Below are positions 17,425-29,450 of a stretch of 64,000 nt of DNA, in pieces. Location: the NCBI RefSeq assembly GCF_013375155.1, contig NZ_JABXOF010000011.1, positions 186,001 through 250,000 on the forward strand. The letters are read 5' to 3'. The first letter of the stretch is position 1, and each line of letters begins with the position of its first letter. Origin of the DNA: Serratia ureilytica (GTDB taxonomy: Bacteria > Pseudomonadota > Gammaproteobacteria > Enterobacterales > Enterobacteriaceae). The translations under genes and the position numbers were made by a program. The notes beneath the pieces are model-generated. The model did not search any database, had not been told where the DNA came from, and saw only the letters and a list, made by a program, of their open reading frames with translations.

Positions 17425-18558
17425 GTGCACCGTCGAATCACTTTGCCGGCGCTGGTTTGCGCCGCCTTACTCGCCTCTCCGGCGATGGCCACTACCTATC
17501 CGTTGACCCTGACCGACACCTCCGGCCAGACGGTCACCCTCCCGCAGGAGCCGAAACGCATCGTGGTGCAGGACGGGCGCGACATTCTCACGCTGGCGCT
17601 GCTCGATCGCGCCAACCCGTTCGGCCGGCTGGTGGCCTGGAATAACCTGCTGAAGAAAAGCGACGCGGCGACCTGGGAAATCTTGCAGAGCAAATGGCCG
17701 GCGGCGAAAAACATCATCGACATGGGATTCAGCGATAAAGGTGAAGTGAATCTGGAGAGCGTGATCGCCAAGCGGCCCGATCTGATGATCGCCCAGCTGC
17801 GCTCCAAACCTTCCCTGAGCCAAACCGGCGTGCTGGATAAGCTGAAGGCGCTGAACGTGCCGGTGTTGTTTATCGATACCATGCTCAAGCCGGTGGAAAA
17901 CACGCCGAAAAGCGTGATGCTGTTGGGGGAAACCCTCAACCGCGAAAGCGAAGCCAAGCAATATACCGATTATTATCAGCAGCATTATCAGGCCATTCAG
18001 GCCAAAACGCAGGCGGTGGCACCCAAACCGTTGGTGTTCTTTGAAGCCAAGGCCGGTCTGAATGGCCTGGAATCCTGCTGCTTCACCCATGCGCACGTCG
18101 GCTGGGGCGCGTTGGTCGAAGCGGTCGGCGCGCGCAACATCGGTTCTGCGCTGCTGCCGGGTGCGACCGGCGACGTGGCGCTGGAAAAAGTGATCAGCAT
18201 GAAACCGGATGCCTACATCGTTTCCGGCTCGCAGTGGGCCAGCAAGACCAACGCCGCGGTGCCGTTCGGCTATGGCGTGACGCAGCAGCAGGTGGATGAG
18301 GCCTTCAACCGCATGAAGCAGCGCCCGGGGTTCTCGCAGGTGTCGGCGGTGAAGGAAGGGCGGTTCTACGGCATCTACCATAACTTCTACAACCACCCGT
18401 ACAACATCGTCGGGCTGGAGTATCTGGCGAAGTTTATCTATCCGGCGCAGTTCCCGGATATGGATCCGGCCAAGACCTACAGCGAGATCCTCAGTCGCTT
18501 TACCGAAGTGCCGGAAGGCAAGGGCATTTTGGGCGCGCAGGCGCCGGCGGGGAAATAA
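17425..18558 (+). CDS. solitary periplasmic iron-siderophore/corrinoid-type substrate-binding protein
   Basis: A 377-residue cluster A-II (BtuF/FepB-like) periplasmic binding protein. A signal peptide ends at SPAMA. The two-lobe pattern is visible: PKRIVVQDGRDILTLALLD in lobe one, and a second lobe beginning near KPLVFFEAKAG with ESCCFTHAHVGWGALVEAVGA. GTG at 17425 was chosen because AAGGAG is six bases upstream and the signal peptide starts there. No permease or ATPase gene adjoins it, so it must share membrane components encoded elsewhere. Iron control is inferred from the upstream Fur-like box. The ligand is not identifiable from sequence. Confidence 0.8.
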   Translation: MHRRITLPALVCAALLASPAMATTYPLTLTDTSGQTVTLPQEPKRIVVQDGRDILTLALLDRANPFGRLVAWNNLLKKSDAATWEILQSKWPAAKNIIDMGFSDKGEVNLESVIAKRPDLMIAQLRSKPSLSQTGVLDKLKALNVPVLFIDTMLKPVENTPKSVMLLGETLNRESEAKQYTDYYQQHYQAIQAKTQAVAPKPLVFFEAKAGLNGLESCCFTHAHVGWGALVEAVGARNIGSALLPGATGDVALEKVISMKPDAYIVSGSQWASKTNAAVPFGYGVTQQQVDEAFNRMKQRPGFSQVSAVKEGRFYGIYHNFYNHPYNIVGLEYLAKFIYPAQFPDMDPAKTYSEILSRFTEVPEGKGILGAQAPAGK

Positions 18559-18563
18559 CGGCA

Positions 18564-18590
18564 ACGGGCGCGATGTCGCGCCCGTTTTTC
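18564..18590. terminator. terminator between the binding-protein gene and marC
   Basis: ACGGGCGCGA-TG-TCGCGCCCGT hairpin followed by TTTT. It serves the rightward gene and could also stop leftward marC transcription. Confidence 0.85.
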
Positions 18591-18594
18591 ATGG

Positions 18595-19284
18595 TCAGGC
18601 GGCGGCCGGTGTATAGGTGGAGATGATCTCCAGCACGCCGTTGATGATGAACTGAACGCCCATGCACACCAGCAGGAAACCCATCAGGCGCGAGATCGCC
18701 TCGATGCCGCTTTTCCCGACCAACCGCATGATGGCGCCGGAACTGAGCAGGCAGGCCCACAGGATCACCGCGACCGTCAGGAAGATGGCGACCGGCGCCA
18801 CGGCCAACACCCAGGGTTCAAAACCCAGCGAATTCGCTTTGACGCTCGACGCCGAGCTGATGATCATCGCGATGGTGCCCGGCCCGGCGGTGCTCGGCAT
18901 GGCCAGCGGCACGAAGGCGATGTTGGCCGACGTCTTGTGGCGCAGCTCGTGCGACTTGCTCTCCACCTCCGGCGCGTCTTCGGGGCTCTGCTGCGGGAAC
19001 AGCATGCGAAAACCGATGAAGGCGACGATCAGGCCGCCGGCGATGCGCAGGCCGGGGATCGAAATGCCGAAGGTGTTCATCACCACCTGCCCGGCGTAAA
19101 ACGCCACCGTCATGATGCAGAACACATAAACCGAGGCCATCAGCGACTGCTGATTACGCTCTTCGCGCGTCATATTGCCGGACAATCCGAGCAGCAACGC
19201 CACCGTGGTCAGCGGGTTGGCCAGCGGCAACAGCAGCACCAAACCCAGTCCGATGGCCTGGAATAACTGCAAAATACCCGTCAT
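18595..19284 (-). CDS. marC: MarC family inner-membrane protein
   Basis: A 229-residue member of the MarC/NAAT family with six predicted helices. Diagnostic blocks are [61 protein letters not shown] and [25 protein letters not shown], almost identical to E. coli MarC. E. coli MarC was once linked to multiple antibiotic resistance but is not needed for it, and no transport substrate is established. The ATG at 19284 has AGGGAG ahead and matches E. coli length; an in-frame TTG further upstream is less likely. marRAB is not adjacent here. Confidence 0.9.
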   Translation of the reverse strand: MTGILQLFQAIGLGLVLLLPLANPLTTVALLLGLSGNMTREERNQQSLMASVYVFCIMTVAFYAGQVVMNTFGISIPGLRIAGGLIVAFIGFRMLFPQQSPEDAPEVESKSHELRHKTSANIAFVPLAMPSTAGPGTIAMIISSASSVKANSLGFEPWVLAVAPVAIFLTVAVILWACLLSSGAIMRLVGKSGIEAISRLMGFLLVCMGVQFIINGVLEIISTYTPAAA

Positions 19285-19391
19285 AAAATAGACTCCCTGT
19301 GCAACGTTCAAGCCGCCAAACGGCGGCCCATGAGCTGAACAGCCTAGCCTGCCGTACGCCTGGCGGCAATGGGGATAGCTCGTAACGTTAA

Positions 19392-19643
19392 TTAACCGTC
19401 GGCCCGGGCGTTCAGCATCGCCGGCCGGCGAAATTCGTCGGCGGGAGACTCATCGTCATCGCTGCACTCGCCGGCGAGCTCAGGTTCATCCTCACACCCC
19501 AGCGGCGCCTCGTTGACCGCAATCGCGCGCGGCACCGAACGTGCGCCAAAATGCACCAGCCCATATAACGTCGCCAATGCTGCGCACGCCACGATGAGGG
19601 CTGCGAGTAACCGGTTCATGTTGTGCGCTAAGACCTTGTTCAT
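19392..19643 (-). CDS. small single-span membrane protein, unknown
   Basis: An 83-residue frame with one hydrophobic segment (about residues 11-30, [19 protein letters not shown]) and an acidic tail containing two Cys ([12 protein letters not shown]) that could form a disulphide if periplasmic. No family recognised. Ribosome-binding sequence is weak for the ATG at 19643; an internal ATG at 19619 with AAGGT ahead is an alternative start. The codon pattern looks like its neighbours. Confidence 0.5.
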   Translation of the reverse strand: MNKVLAHNMNRLLAALIVACAALATLYGLVHFGARSVPRAIAVNEAPLGCEDEPELAGECSDDDESPADEFRRPAMLNARADG

Positions 19644-19783
19644 TGGTGGATAGCGTAAGAATAGTGACGCTAAGGCGGCCTGTCAGCGTAGCGCCGCTGA
19701 AAGTAAACGCACGTCTGAAGTCATTATCATTAATTATTTTTAACTGTTTTCACCCTTTAACCGCCTGATCGATGAAGCGAGTC

Positions 19784-19789
19784 TATAAT
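19784..19789 (+). promoter_or_regulatory. probable -10 element (TATAAT) for the 349-residue membrane protein gene
   Basis: A perfect TATAAT lies about 54 bases upstream of the ATG, which has a strong AAAGGAG ribosome-binding site. The -35 region (around 19761-19766) is poorly matched. Confidence 0.45.
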
Positions 19790-19842
19790 GGTAAGGCTTT
19801 CTGGCATTTCTTTATAATCGAAAACTTAAAAGGAGTTTTACT

Positions 19843-20892
19843 ATGGAAGTGGCAAAAGAATGGGTAGCGGCGAAAAAAATCTCCTGGGGCAGCGTCATCG
19901 GCGGCGTGATCACCGTATTGGCTGTTTCACTGTTGCTGTCGACGTTAGGCACCAGTCTTGGATTCTCCATCGTGGATCCGACATCAGACGATCCGATAAG
20001 CGGCGCCGGTACCACCGTAGTGATTTGGTCCGCTGTTTCAATCATTATTAGTTTGGCCGCCGGCGCTTTTATTGCCGGGCGTTTGGCTGCTAATGACGGA
20101 CTTATTCATGGCTTCCTGGTATGGGCGACCTCACTGATTGTGGCGGCGGTGCTGGGGGGGATGCTGGTCGGGTCTGCCGTGAAGGCGACCGGCAATGCGC
20201 TGGGCGCTATCGCTTCGACCTCCGGCAGCTTGCTCTCCGGCGCCGGTTCAGCGATTGGCAAAGGGGCATCCGGATTGGCGGACGCCGGCGGTAAAGTGTT
20301 TGACAAGTTGGGCATTGACACAACCTTGGAACCTGAACAGTTGCAAGGCGATGTGGTTACGGCGCTTAAAAAAAGCGGTATCCCGTCATTACAGCCTGAA
20401 TTCATGCAACAGCAGTTGAATGCGGCCAAAACTGATTTGGCGGACGCAGTAAAAGCTCTGGCACTTCAGCCTGACAATAGCGACGCCATTATTAATCAAC
20501 TGGTCGCCAAGCTTAAAAAACAGGGTGAGGCCATCTCGCAAGATGTGGATCAAGACGCCCTGAAAAAGGCCTTGGCGGAAAATACCGAGATGACGCCGCA
20601 GGAAGTGGACCAGACGGTGAAGAATTTGGTCGAAGCCAAAAATAAAACTGCCCAGCTGGTTAATCAGCGTTTGGATGACGCCGAAGCAAAAATCAATCAG
20701 GCAAAACAGGAGTATGTGGAGCTGAAACAGAAGGCGCGCGAGCAGGCTGCCGCTGCTGCGGACGAATTGTCGCGGGCCGCATTGTGGTCGTTCTTTGCGC
20801 TGTTGATTGGCGCAGTGGTCAGTGCGTTGGCCGGCTTGTGGGGCGTTAACACCAATGTCCGCCGTATCGCGGTATCACCTGCGCAGGCGTAA
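19843..20892 (+). CDS. membrane protein with long cytosolic or periplasmic helical domain, unknown function
   Basis: A 349-residue protein. Three hydrophobic segments near residues 16-38, 60-82 and 86-110 precede a Gly/Ser/Ala-rich stretch (about 115-150). Then comes a long charged helical, partly coiled-coil region (about 165-310, rich in Lys, Glu, Gln and Ala), and a last span at about 314-335 (WSFFALLIGAVVSALAGLWG). The WGSVIGGVITVLAVSLLLSTLG opening resembles proteins annotated only as membrane or CAP-Gly-like in enterobacteria. No catalytic motif was seen. A strong ribosome-binding site and a nearby TATAAT support expression. Confidence 0.8.
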   Translation: MEVAKEWVAAKKISWGSVIGGVITVLAVSLLLSTLGTSLGFSIVDPTSDDPISGAGTTVVIWSAVSIIISLAAGAFIAGRLAANDGLIHGFLVWATSLIVAAVLGGMLVGSAVKATGNALGAIASTSGSLLSGAGSAIGKGASGLADAGGKVFDKLGIDTTLEPEQLQGDVVTALKKSGIPSLQPEFMQQQLNAAKTDLADAVKALALQPDNSDAIINQLVAKLKKQGEAISQDVDQDALKKALAENTEMTPQEVDQTVKNLVEAKNKTAQLVNQRLDDAEAKINQAKQEYVELKQKAREQAAAAADELSRAALWSFFALLIGAVVSALAGLWGVNTNVRRIAVSPAQA

Positions 20893-20896
20893 TCTT

Positions 20897-21010
20897 CAGG
20901 CTCCTTTGCGCGTCTCGATGATATAGGGATGAGAGCCTGGAATACTGACGACGATGAAGTGACTGCCAGGAAAGACTGGCCTCACCCCGGCCCAGGTGCC
21001 GGGGTTTTTT
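20897..21010 (+). terminator. structured 3' region with terminator
   Basis: After the stop codon come three stem-loops: CAGGCTC/GAGCCTG (20897-20903 with 20933-20939), GCCAG/CTGGC (20965-20980), and the terminator CCCCGGC...GCCGGGG at 20985-21004 with a T6 run. The terminator is certain. The two upstream stems make a 3'-UTR-derived small RNA possible. Confidence 0.7.
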
Positions 21011-21119
21011 ATTGTTTCGGCGTAATTAACGACCACCTTTCGCGCGGCGCAGGGCATTAGGCATCAATTGCCACGATCCCTGAGAACAGGTGGATACCAT
21101 AGATGCGCTGTAAATAATA

Positions 21120-21755
21120 ATGAGTGTGATTATGAAACAAGAACTGCATATTTTACTGGGGAAAATCGGCGCATTCGCGCTTTCCGCCGCCTTCATGGGG
21201 GCATTGGTCGGCCTGGTGTTTATCGATGTGCACTGGCTGCATAACTTCGTGCATGAAACCTCGTTGACCGAAGCGGCGCAGGAGCTGTTGCTGCTTGCCA
21301 TCTCCGGCGGTTTCTTCGCCGCGGCTCGGCGACAGGCCGAGCGTCGTTCCGCCTGGCTGCTGGTTGGCGGCTTCTTTCTCTGCATGCTGATCCGCGAGAT
21401 GGACTTCGCTTTCGATGCGTTGTGGCACGGCGCCTGGGTGTGGTTCGCGCTGGCGGTCGCCTTGGCCTGTCTGTGGCATGCCGCAAGGCATATTGCGGCT
21501 ACGGCGCGCGGCCTGGTCTATATCGTGTCGCACCCCGGCTACGGCATGATGTGCGCCGGCCTGCTGTGCATCCTGGTGTTTTCACGCCTGTTCGGCATGA
21601 GCGCGCTGTGGCAAACGCTGATGCTGGACGGTTACAACCGGGTGGTGAAAAACATGGTGGAAGAGGGATGCGAACTGCTGGGCTACGGCCTGTGCCTGCT
21701 GGCCACCCTTAGCTATCTGAAAGGCGTGTTTGCGCCGGATAGAGCGAAAGTGTGA
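21120..21755 (+). CDS. multi-span inner-membrane protein, unknown
   Basis: A 211-residue protein with about six hydrophobic segments (about 13-36, 52-66, 77-95, 105-125, 137-158, 180-200). The soluble loops are short; one contains AARRQAERRSAW and another REMDFAFDALWHGAW. No family recognised beyond a general resemblance to uncharacterised integral membrane proteins of this genus. The ATG at 21120 or a second at 21132 could be used, and neither has a strong ribosome-binding site. It lies just upstream of the thrS leader, but as a separate unit. Confidence 0.65.
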   Translation: MSVIMKQELHILLGKIGAFALSAAFMGALVGLVFIDVHWLHNFVHETSLTEAAQELLLLAISGGFFAAARRQAERRSAWLLVGGFFLCMLIREMDFAFDALWHGAWVWFALAVALACLWHAARHIAATARGLVYIVSHPGYGMMCAGLLCILVFSRLFGMSALWQTLMLDGYNRVVKNMVEEGCELLGYGLCLLATLSYLKGVFAPDRAKV

Positions 21756-21879
21756 GGGCGGCGGCGCTTTATTTATCCGGAACAATTTTAGTGATACTAT
21801 TCGCTTAGCCGAATGCGGCTGAGAAGGTATGCGTTCCATTCTGTATACCCAGTGAGGTTTCAATCTGGCAATTGTGGGC

Positions 21880-21973
21880 GAGATCTGAAACCTGGCTGAC
21901 CAAACCCAAAATCCAATTTTCGTACTGCATGTGATCTGTCGTGTGGGTCACCACTGTAGATAAGGAATTATTA
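21880..21973 (+). promoter_or_regulatory. thrS translational operator (tRNA-Thr mimic)
   Basis: The leader just ahead of thrS closely follows the E. coli thrS operator region: GAAACCTGGCTGACCAAA, then a stem-loop whose loop region contains the anticodon-like CGT (AATTTTCGTACTG), then GTGTGGGTCACCACT and the TAAGGA ribosome-binding site. In E. coli threonyl-tRNA synthetase binds these tRNA-like arms and blocks ribosome loading on its own mRNA. Confidence 0.6.
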
Positions 21974-23902
21974 ATGCCTGTTATTACCCTTCCTGACGGA
22001 AGTCAGCGTCATTTCGACCACCCCGTTTCCCCGATGGATGTCGCGCGCGATATTGGCCCTGGCCTGGCGAAAGCCTGTATCGCCGGCCGTGTCAACGGCG
22101 AGCTGGTCGACGCCGGCGATCTGATCGAATCAGATGCGCAGCTGGCCATCATCACCATCAAAGACGAAGACGGTCTGGAAATCATGCGCCACTCCTGCGC
22201 GCACCTGCTGGGTCATGCGATCAAGCAGCTGTGGCCGGATACCAAAATGGCGATCGGTCCGGTGATCGACAACGGTTTCTATTATGACGTGGACATCGAT
22301 CGCACCCTGACGCAGGAAGACCTGGATCTGCTGGAAAAGCGGATGCACGAGTTGGCCGATAAGGATTACGACGTCATCAAGAAGAAGGTCAGCTGGCAAG
22401 AAGCCCGCGACACCTTCGCTGAGCGCGGCGAAATCTATAAAGTGGCGATCCTGGATGAGAACATCAGCCATGACGATCGTCCGGGCCTGTATCACCACGA
22501 AGAATACGTCGACATGTGCCGCGGTCCGCACGTGCCGAACATGCGTTTCTGCCACCATTTCAAACTGCAGAAAACCTCCGGCGCTTACTGGCGCGGCGAC
22601 AGCAAAAACAAAATGCTGCAGCGTATCTACGGTACCGCCTGGGCAGACAAGAAGCAGCTGAACGCCTACCTGCAACGCCTGGAAGAAGCGGCCAAGCGCG
22701 ATCACCGCAAGATCGGCAAACAGCTCGACCTGTATCATATGCAGGAAGAAGCGCCGGGCATGGTGTTCTGGCACAACGACGGTTGGACGATCTTCCGCGA
22801 GCTGGAAGCCTTCGTGCGCATGAAGCTCAAAGAGTACCAGTACCAGGAAGTGAAAGGTCCGTTCATGATGGACCGCGTGCTGTGGGAAAAAACCGGCCAC
22901 TGGGAAAACTACAAAGACGCCATGTTCACCACCGCGTCGGAAAACCGCGAATACTGCATCAAGCCGATGAACTGCCCGGGTCACGTGCAGATCTTCAACC
23001 AGGGCCTGAAGTCGTACCGCGATTTGCCGCTGCGCATGGGCGAATTCGGCAGCTGCCACCGCAACGAGCCTTCGGGTTCCCTGCACGGCCTGATGCGCGT
23101 GCGCGGCTTCACGCAGGATGACGCCCACATCTTCTGTACCGAAGAGCAGGTGCGCGCCGAAGTGAACGAATGCATTCGCATGGTCTATGACGTGTACGGC
23201 ACTTTCGGCTTCGACAAGATCGCCGTCAAGCTGTCCACGCGCCCGGAAAAACGCATCGGCACCGACGACATGTGGACCCGTGCGGAAGAAGACCTGGCCG
23301 CCGCGCTGACCGAGAACGGCATTCCGTTCGAGTACCAGCCGGGCGAGGGCGCCTTCTACGGACCGAAAATTGAATTTACCCTGCATGATTGTTTGGATCG
23401 CGCATGGCAATGTGGTACCGTGCAGCTCGATTTCTTCTTGCCGGGCCGTTTGGGCGCATCGTACGTTGGCGAAAACAACGATCGCGTCGTGCCGGTAATG
23501 ATTCACCGCGCCATTTTGGGCTCCATGGAACGCTTCATCGGTATCCTTACCGAAGAATATGCCGGGTTCTACCCGACCTGGATCGCTCCGGTGCAGGTGG
23601 TGGTGATGAATATCACCGACAGCCAGTCTGATTACGTCCAGCAATTGACCAAAAAACTGCAGGATGCAGGTATTCGCGTGAAAGCGGACTTGAGAAATGA
23701 GAAGATTGGCTTTAAAATTCGCGAACATACTTTACGTCGAGTCCCTTACATGTTGGTGTGCGGTGACAAAGAGGTCGAAGCAGGCAAAGTTGCCGTTCGT
23801 ACCCGCCGTGGCAAAGACTTGGGCAGCCTGGACGTAAACGAAGTCGTAGACAAGCTGCTGAAAGAGATTCGCAGCCGTAGTCTTCATCAACTGGAGGAAT
23901 AA
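21974..23902 (+). CDS. thrS: threonyl-tRNA synthetase
   Basis: A 642-residue class II synthetase, the same length as E. coli ThrS. The N-terminal TGS domain ([17 protein letters not shown]) is followed by the editing domain with [16 protein letters not shown]. The catalytic core has the zinc-site Cys in KPMNCPGH, motif 2 in [22 protein letters not shown] and motif 3 in [16 protein letters not shown]. The C-terminal anticodon-binding domain follows. TAAGGA precedes the ATG; an upstream in-frame codon was rejected because it would run into the operator. It is the first gene of the thrS-infC-rpmI-rplT unit. Confidence 0.98.
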   Translation: MPVITLPDGSQRHFDHPVSPMDVARDIGPGLAKACIAGRVNGELVDAGDLIESDAQLAIITIKDEDGLEIMRHSCAHLLGHAIKQLWPDTKMAIGPVIDNGFYYDVDIDRTLTQEDLDLLEKRMHELADKDYDVIKKKVSWQEARDTFAERGEIYKVAILDENISHDDRPGLYHHEEYVDMCRGPHVPNMRFCHHFKLQKTSGAYWRGDSKNKMLQRIYGTAWADKKQLNAYLQRLEEAAKRDHRKIGKQLDLYHMQEEAPGMVFWHNDGWTIFRELEAFVRMKLKEYQYQEVKGPFMMDRVLWEKTGHWENYKDAMFTTASENREYCIKPMNCPGHVQIFNQGLKSYRDLPLRMGEFGSCHRNEPSGSLHGLMRVRGFTQDDAHIFCTEEQVRAEVNECIRMVYDVYGTFGFDKIAVKLSTRPEKRIGTDDMWTRAEEDLAAALTENGIPFEYQPGEGAFYGPKIEFTLHDCLDRAWQCGTVQLDFFLPGRLGASYVGENNDRVVPVMIHRAILGSMERFIGILTEEYAGFYPTWIAPVQVVVMNITDSQSDYVQQLTKKLQDAGIRVKADLRNEKIGFKIREHTLRRVPYMLVCGDKEVEAGKVAVRTRRGKDLGSLDVNEVVDKLLKEIRSRSLHQLEE

Positions 23903-24457
<555 letters not shown>

Positions 24458-24473
24458 GGCTTACAAGTAATGG

Positions 24474-24508
24474 AACCCGCGCGGCGCTTGCGCTGTGTGG
24501 GTTTTATT
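24474..24508 (+). promoter_or_regulatory. hairpin in the infC-rpmI gap (L20-type regulatory region/attenuator)
   Basis: AACCC pairs with GGGTT around a GC-rich GCGCGGCGC/GCGC core and is followed by TTTATT. In E. coli the infC-rpmI region folds into structures bound by L20, which represses rpmI-rplT translation. The same role is inferred here, with partial termination as an alternative. Confidence 0.45.
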
Positions 24509-24531
24509 CGCCCAACTGATTCGTTGTTTAA

Positions 24532-24753
<222 letters not shown>

Positions 24754-24778
24754 GCCATTTTTTTTGAATTTAGAATAA

Positions 24779-25153
<375 letters not shown>

Positions 25154-25161
25154 GTCAGTAG

Positions 25162-25186
25162 AAGAGGGAGCTTGCTCCCTCTTTTA
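25162..25186 (+). terminator. terminator after rplT
   Basis: AAGAGGGAGC-TT-GCTCCCTCTT stem with trailing TT. Confidence 0.85.
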
Positions 25187-25270
25187 ATCTTTGTTTTCAG
25201 CGACAAATATTGACTTTCATTGCCCGCCGCTATATCACTGGTGGACAATCATCGACAAGGTACCGCAATC

Positions 25271-25315
25271 ATGCACGCAGCTATTTTTCGTTTCTTTTTT
25301 TACTTTAGCGCCTGA
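25271..25315 (+). CDS. pheM: pheST operon leader peptide PheM
   Basis: A 14-codon ORF encoding [14 protein letters not shown], with five Phe residues; E. coli PheM is [14 protein letters not shown]. Ribosome stalling at the Phe codons when charged tRNA-Phe is scarce switches the downstream RNA from terminator to antiterminator. The attenuator hairpin follows 46 bases later. Confidence 0.95.
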   Translation: [14 protein letters not shown]

Positions 25316-25361
25316 CTTCAGGAGGCTTTGCGCGTAAGAAAAGAAACGAAAAGTAGCGCCT

Positions 25362-25393
25362 AAGCCTCCCTCGTGGAGGCTTTTTTGTTTTTG
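25362..25393 (+). terminator. phe operon attenuator
   Basis: AAGCCTCC-CTCG-TGGAGGCTT stem followed by TTTTTGTTTTT. An alternative upstream GGAGGCT (25320-25326), just after the leader peptide stop, can compete for pairing, as expected for an attenuator. Confidence 0.9.
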
Positions 25394-25546
25394 GCCATCG
25401 TCCCGCCTTGCAAAGCGTTGCGGTGAGAACGGCGGGTACTCAGCCGGCCCTGCGCCGCGCAGGCGAGCTGCCTGGCCGGCAACGCATTGAAAAGTCTTTG
25501 AAGATTGCTCAAAGGCGTGTTCGAATAATAGATAACAATTACTTAG

Positions 25547-26560
<1,014 letters not shown>

Positions 26561-26574
26561 GGCGGGAATATCAC

Positions 26575-28962
26575 ATGAAATTCAGTGAACTCTGGTTGCG
26601 CGAGTGGGTAAACCCGGCCATCAGCAGCGAAGCATTATCCGATCAAATCACCATGGCCGGTTTGGAAGTGGACGGCGTGGATCCGGTTGCCGGCGCGTTT
26701 AACGGCGTCGTGGTGGGTGAGGTTGTCGAGTGCGGTCAGCACCCGAACGCCGATAAACTGCGCGTCACTAAAGTTAACGTGGGCGGCGATCGCTTGCTCG
26801 ACATCGTCTGCGGCGCGCCGAACTGCCGCACCGGCCTGAAAGTGGCGGTCGCCACCGTGGGCGCGGTGCTGCCGGGCGATTTCAAAATCAAGGCCGCCAA
26901 ACTGCGCGGCGAACCTTCGGAAGGCATGCTGTGTTCGTTCTCCGAGCTGGGCATTTCCGACGATCATGACGGCATTATCGAACTGCCGCTGGATGCGCCG
27001 ATCGGCACCGACATCCGTGACTATCTGAAACTGAACGACAACACCATCGAGATCAGCGTCACCCCGAACCGCGCCGACTGCCTGGGCATCATCGGCGTCG
27101 CGCGTGACGTGGGCGTACTGAACCAGGTTGCGCTGACCGAGCCGGACATGAGCCCGGTGCCCGCGACGATTGACGCCACGCTGCCGATCCGCGTTGACGC
27201 GCCGCAGGCGTGCCCGCGTTATCTGGGCCGCGTGGTGAAAGGCATCAACGTCAAGGCGCCAAGCCCGCTGTGGATGCGTGAAAAACTGCGTCGTTGCGGT
27301 ATCCGTTCTATCGATGCCGTCGTCGACGTCACCAACTATGTGCTGTTGGAACTTGGCCAGCCGATGCACGCTTTCGATCTGAGCCGCATCGACGGCGGCA
27401 TCGTGGTGCGCATGGCGGAAGAAGGGGAAACCTTGACGTTGTTGGACGGCAACGAAGCCAAACTGAACGCCGACACCTTAGTGATCGCCGATCACCAAAA
27501 AGCATTGGCGATGGGCGGCATCTTCGGCGGCGAGCATTCCGGCGTCAACGGCGAAACCCAGGACGTGCTGCTGGAGTGCGCTTTCTTCAGCCCGCTGTCG
27601 ATCACCGGCCGCGCGCGCCGTCACGGCCTGCACACCGATGCTTCTCACCGCTATGAGCGCGGCGTCGATCCGGCGCTGCAGTACAAAGCCATGGAGCGCG
27701 CCACGCGCCTGCTGCTCGACATCTGCGGCGGCCAGGCAGGCCCGATTATCGACGTGACTCACGAGAATGAACTGCCGAAGCGCGCCACCATCACGCTGCG
27801 CCGCGAGAAGCTGGATCGCCTGATCGGCCACGTGGTGCCGAGCGAGCAGGTCAGCGACATTCTGCGCCGCCTGGGTTGCCAGGTGACCGAACAGAGCGAC
27901 AGCTGGCAAGCGGTCGCGCCGAGCTGGCGTTTCGATATGGAGATCGAAGAGGATCTGGTGGAAGAAGTGGCGCGCGTTTACGGCTACGACAACATTCCGG
28001 ATGTACCGGTGCGCGCCGATTTGGTGATGACCCAGCATCGCGAAGCCGATCTGACGCTCAAGCGCGTGAAGACCATGCTGGTCGATCACGGTTATCAGGA
28101 AGCGATCACCTACAGCTTCGTCGATCCGAAAGTGCAGGCGCTGCTGCACCCGAATGAAGAAGCGCTGATCCTGCCGAGCCCGATTTCGGTCGAAATGTCG
28201 GCGATGCGTCTGTCGCTGTGGACCGGCCTGCTGTCTGCGGTGGTGTACAACCAGAACCGCCAGCAGACGCGCCTGCGCCTGTTCGAAAGCGGCCTGCGCT
28301 TTGTGCCTGATAGTGCGGCAGATCTGGGTATCCGTCAGGACGTCATGCTGGCGGGCGTGATCGCCGGCCATACGCACGATGAACATTGGGATCTGGCGCG
28401 CAAGCCCGTCGACTTCTATGATTTAAAAGGGGATCTGGAGTCTGTCCTCGAGCTGACCGGTAAATTATCCGAAATTCAGTTCCGGGCGGAAGCCAATCCG
28501 GCCCTGCATCCAGGGCAAAGTGCGGCGATTTATTTGCACGGCGAACGCGTTGGTTTCATCGGTGTGGTTCACCCGGAACTTGAACGTAAACTGGATCTTA
28601 ACGGCCGCACCGTGGTGTTTGAACTGGAGTGGAACAAGCTTGCGAGCCGCGCCGTGCCTCAGGCGCGGGAGATTTCGCGCTTCCCGGCAAACCGCCGTGA
28701 TATCGCCATTGTGGTGGCTGAAAACGTCCCCGCAGAAGATATTTTGGCCGAGTGTAAGAAAGTTGGCGCAAATCAGGTAGTTGGCGTAAACTTGTTTGAC
28801 GTGTACCGTGGCAAGGGCGTGGCAGAAGGTGACAAGAGCCTGGCTATCAGTCTGGTATTGCAGGATACCGCTCGTACACTGGAAGAAGAGGAGATAGCCG
28901 CTACCGTTGCAAAATGCGTAGAGGCTCTAAAACAGCGATTCCAAGCATCCTTGAGGGATTGA
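26575..28962 (+). CDS. pheT: phenylalanyl-tRNA synthetase beta subunit
   Basis: A 795-residue beta subunit, same length as E. coli. Domain order is: N-terminal EMAP/OB-type tRNA-binding domain ([32 protein letters not shown]), B3/B4 editing domain ([25 protein letters not shown]), B5, catalytic-like core and C-terminal ferredoxin-fold anticodon-binding domain ([14 protein letters not shown]). No frameshift was seen. It ends four bases before ihfA, and in E. coli ihfA is partly co-transcribed from the phe operon. Confidence 0.98.
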   Translation: MKFSELWLREWVNPAISSEALSDQITMAGLEVDGVDPVAGAFNGVVVGEVVECGQHPNADKLRVTKVNVGGDRLLDIVCGAPNCRTGLKVAVATVGAVLPGDFKIKAAKLRGEPSEGMLCSFSELGISDDHDGIIELPLDAPIGTDIRDYLKLNDNTIEISVTPNRADCLGIIGVARDVGVLNQVALTEPDMSPVPATIDATLPIRVDAPQACPRYLGRVVKGINVKAPSPLWMREKLRRCGIRSIDAVVDVTNYVLLELGQPMHAFDLSRIDGGIVVRMAEEGETLTLLDGNEAKLNADTLVIADHQKALAMGGIFGGEHSGVNGETQDVLLECAFFSPLSITGRARRHGLHTDASHRYERGVDPALQYKAMERATRLLLDICGGQAGPIIDVTHENELPKRATITLRREKLDRLIGHVVPSEQVSDILRRLGCQVTEQSDSWQAVAPSWRFDMEIEEDLVEEVARVYGYDNIPDVPVRADLVMTQHREADLTLKRVKTMLVDHGYQEAITYSFVDPKVQALLHPNEEALILPSPISVEMSAMRLSLWTGLLSAVVYNQNRQQTRLRLFESGLRFVPDSAADLGIRQDVMLAGVIAGHTHDEHWDLARKPVDFYDLKGDLESVLELTGKLSEIQFRAEANPALHPGQSAAIYLHGERVGFIGVVHPELERKLDLNGRTVVFELEWNKLASRAVPQAREISRFPANRRDIAIVVAENVPAEDILAECKKVGANQVVGVNLFDVYRGKGVAEGDKSLAISLVLQDTARTLEEEEIAATVAKCVEALKQRFQASLRD

Positions 28963-28966
28963 ACCT

Positions 28967-29263
28967 ATGGCGCTTACTAAAGCTGAAATGTCAGAACACC
29001 TGTTTGAGAAGCTTGGGCTTAGCAAACGGGACGCCAAAGACCTGGTGGAACTGTTCTTTGAAGAGGTCCGTCGGGCCCTTGAGAATGGCGAACAGGTAAA
29101 ACTGTCGGGTTTTGGCAACTTTGATCTGCGTGACAAGAACCAACGTCCGGGGCGTAACCCGAAGACCGGCGAAGACATTCCGATTACGGCGCGCCGCGTG
29201 GTGACCTTCCGTCCGGGGCAGAAGCTGAAAAGCCGGGTAGAAAACGCCAGCCCGAAAGGGTGA
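28967..29263 (+). CDS. ihfA: integration host factor alpha subunit
   Basis: A 98-residue DNA-bending protein of the HU/IHF family ([20 protein letters not shown]). The beta-arm motif [14 protein letters not shown] carries the intercalating Pro. It pairs with IhfB. It starts four bases after pheT and is followed by a strong terminator, closing the translation cluster. Confidence 0.98.
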   Translation: MALTKAEMSEHLFEKLGLSKRDAKDLVELFFEEVRRALENGEQVKLSGFGNFDLRDKNQRPGRNPKTGEDIPITARRVVTFRPGQKLKSRVENASPKG

Positions 29264-29276
29264 GTGACGTGACATC

Positions 29277-29305
29277 AAAAAAGGCCGCTTGCGCGGCCTT
29301 TTTCT
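29277..29305 (+). terminator. terminator of the pheST-ihfA unit
   Basis: AAAAGGCCGC-TT-GCGGCCTTTTT-type hairpin with flanking A and T runs. The next 140 bases hold no recognised feature. Confidence 0.9.
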
Positions 29306-29450
29306 TTTCTGGGACAAAATTCAGTTTATTCCTAATCGATAAGACATGACTTCATTGAGCCGTTAAGTCGGCACGGCGAAAATCATTGTCCTTAATTGCG
29401 GAATATTCTTATATCTTATTTCATGTAATGCGTGGCTTTTATTTCTCACT

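Noticed and set aside
19715-19740. Second Fur box near CATTATCATTAATTATT
   Set aside because: Only one half matches well and no iron-related gene follows, so the match may be due to AT-richness.
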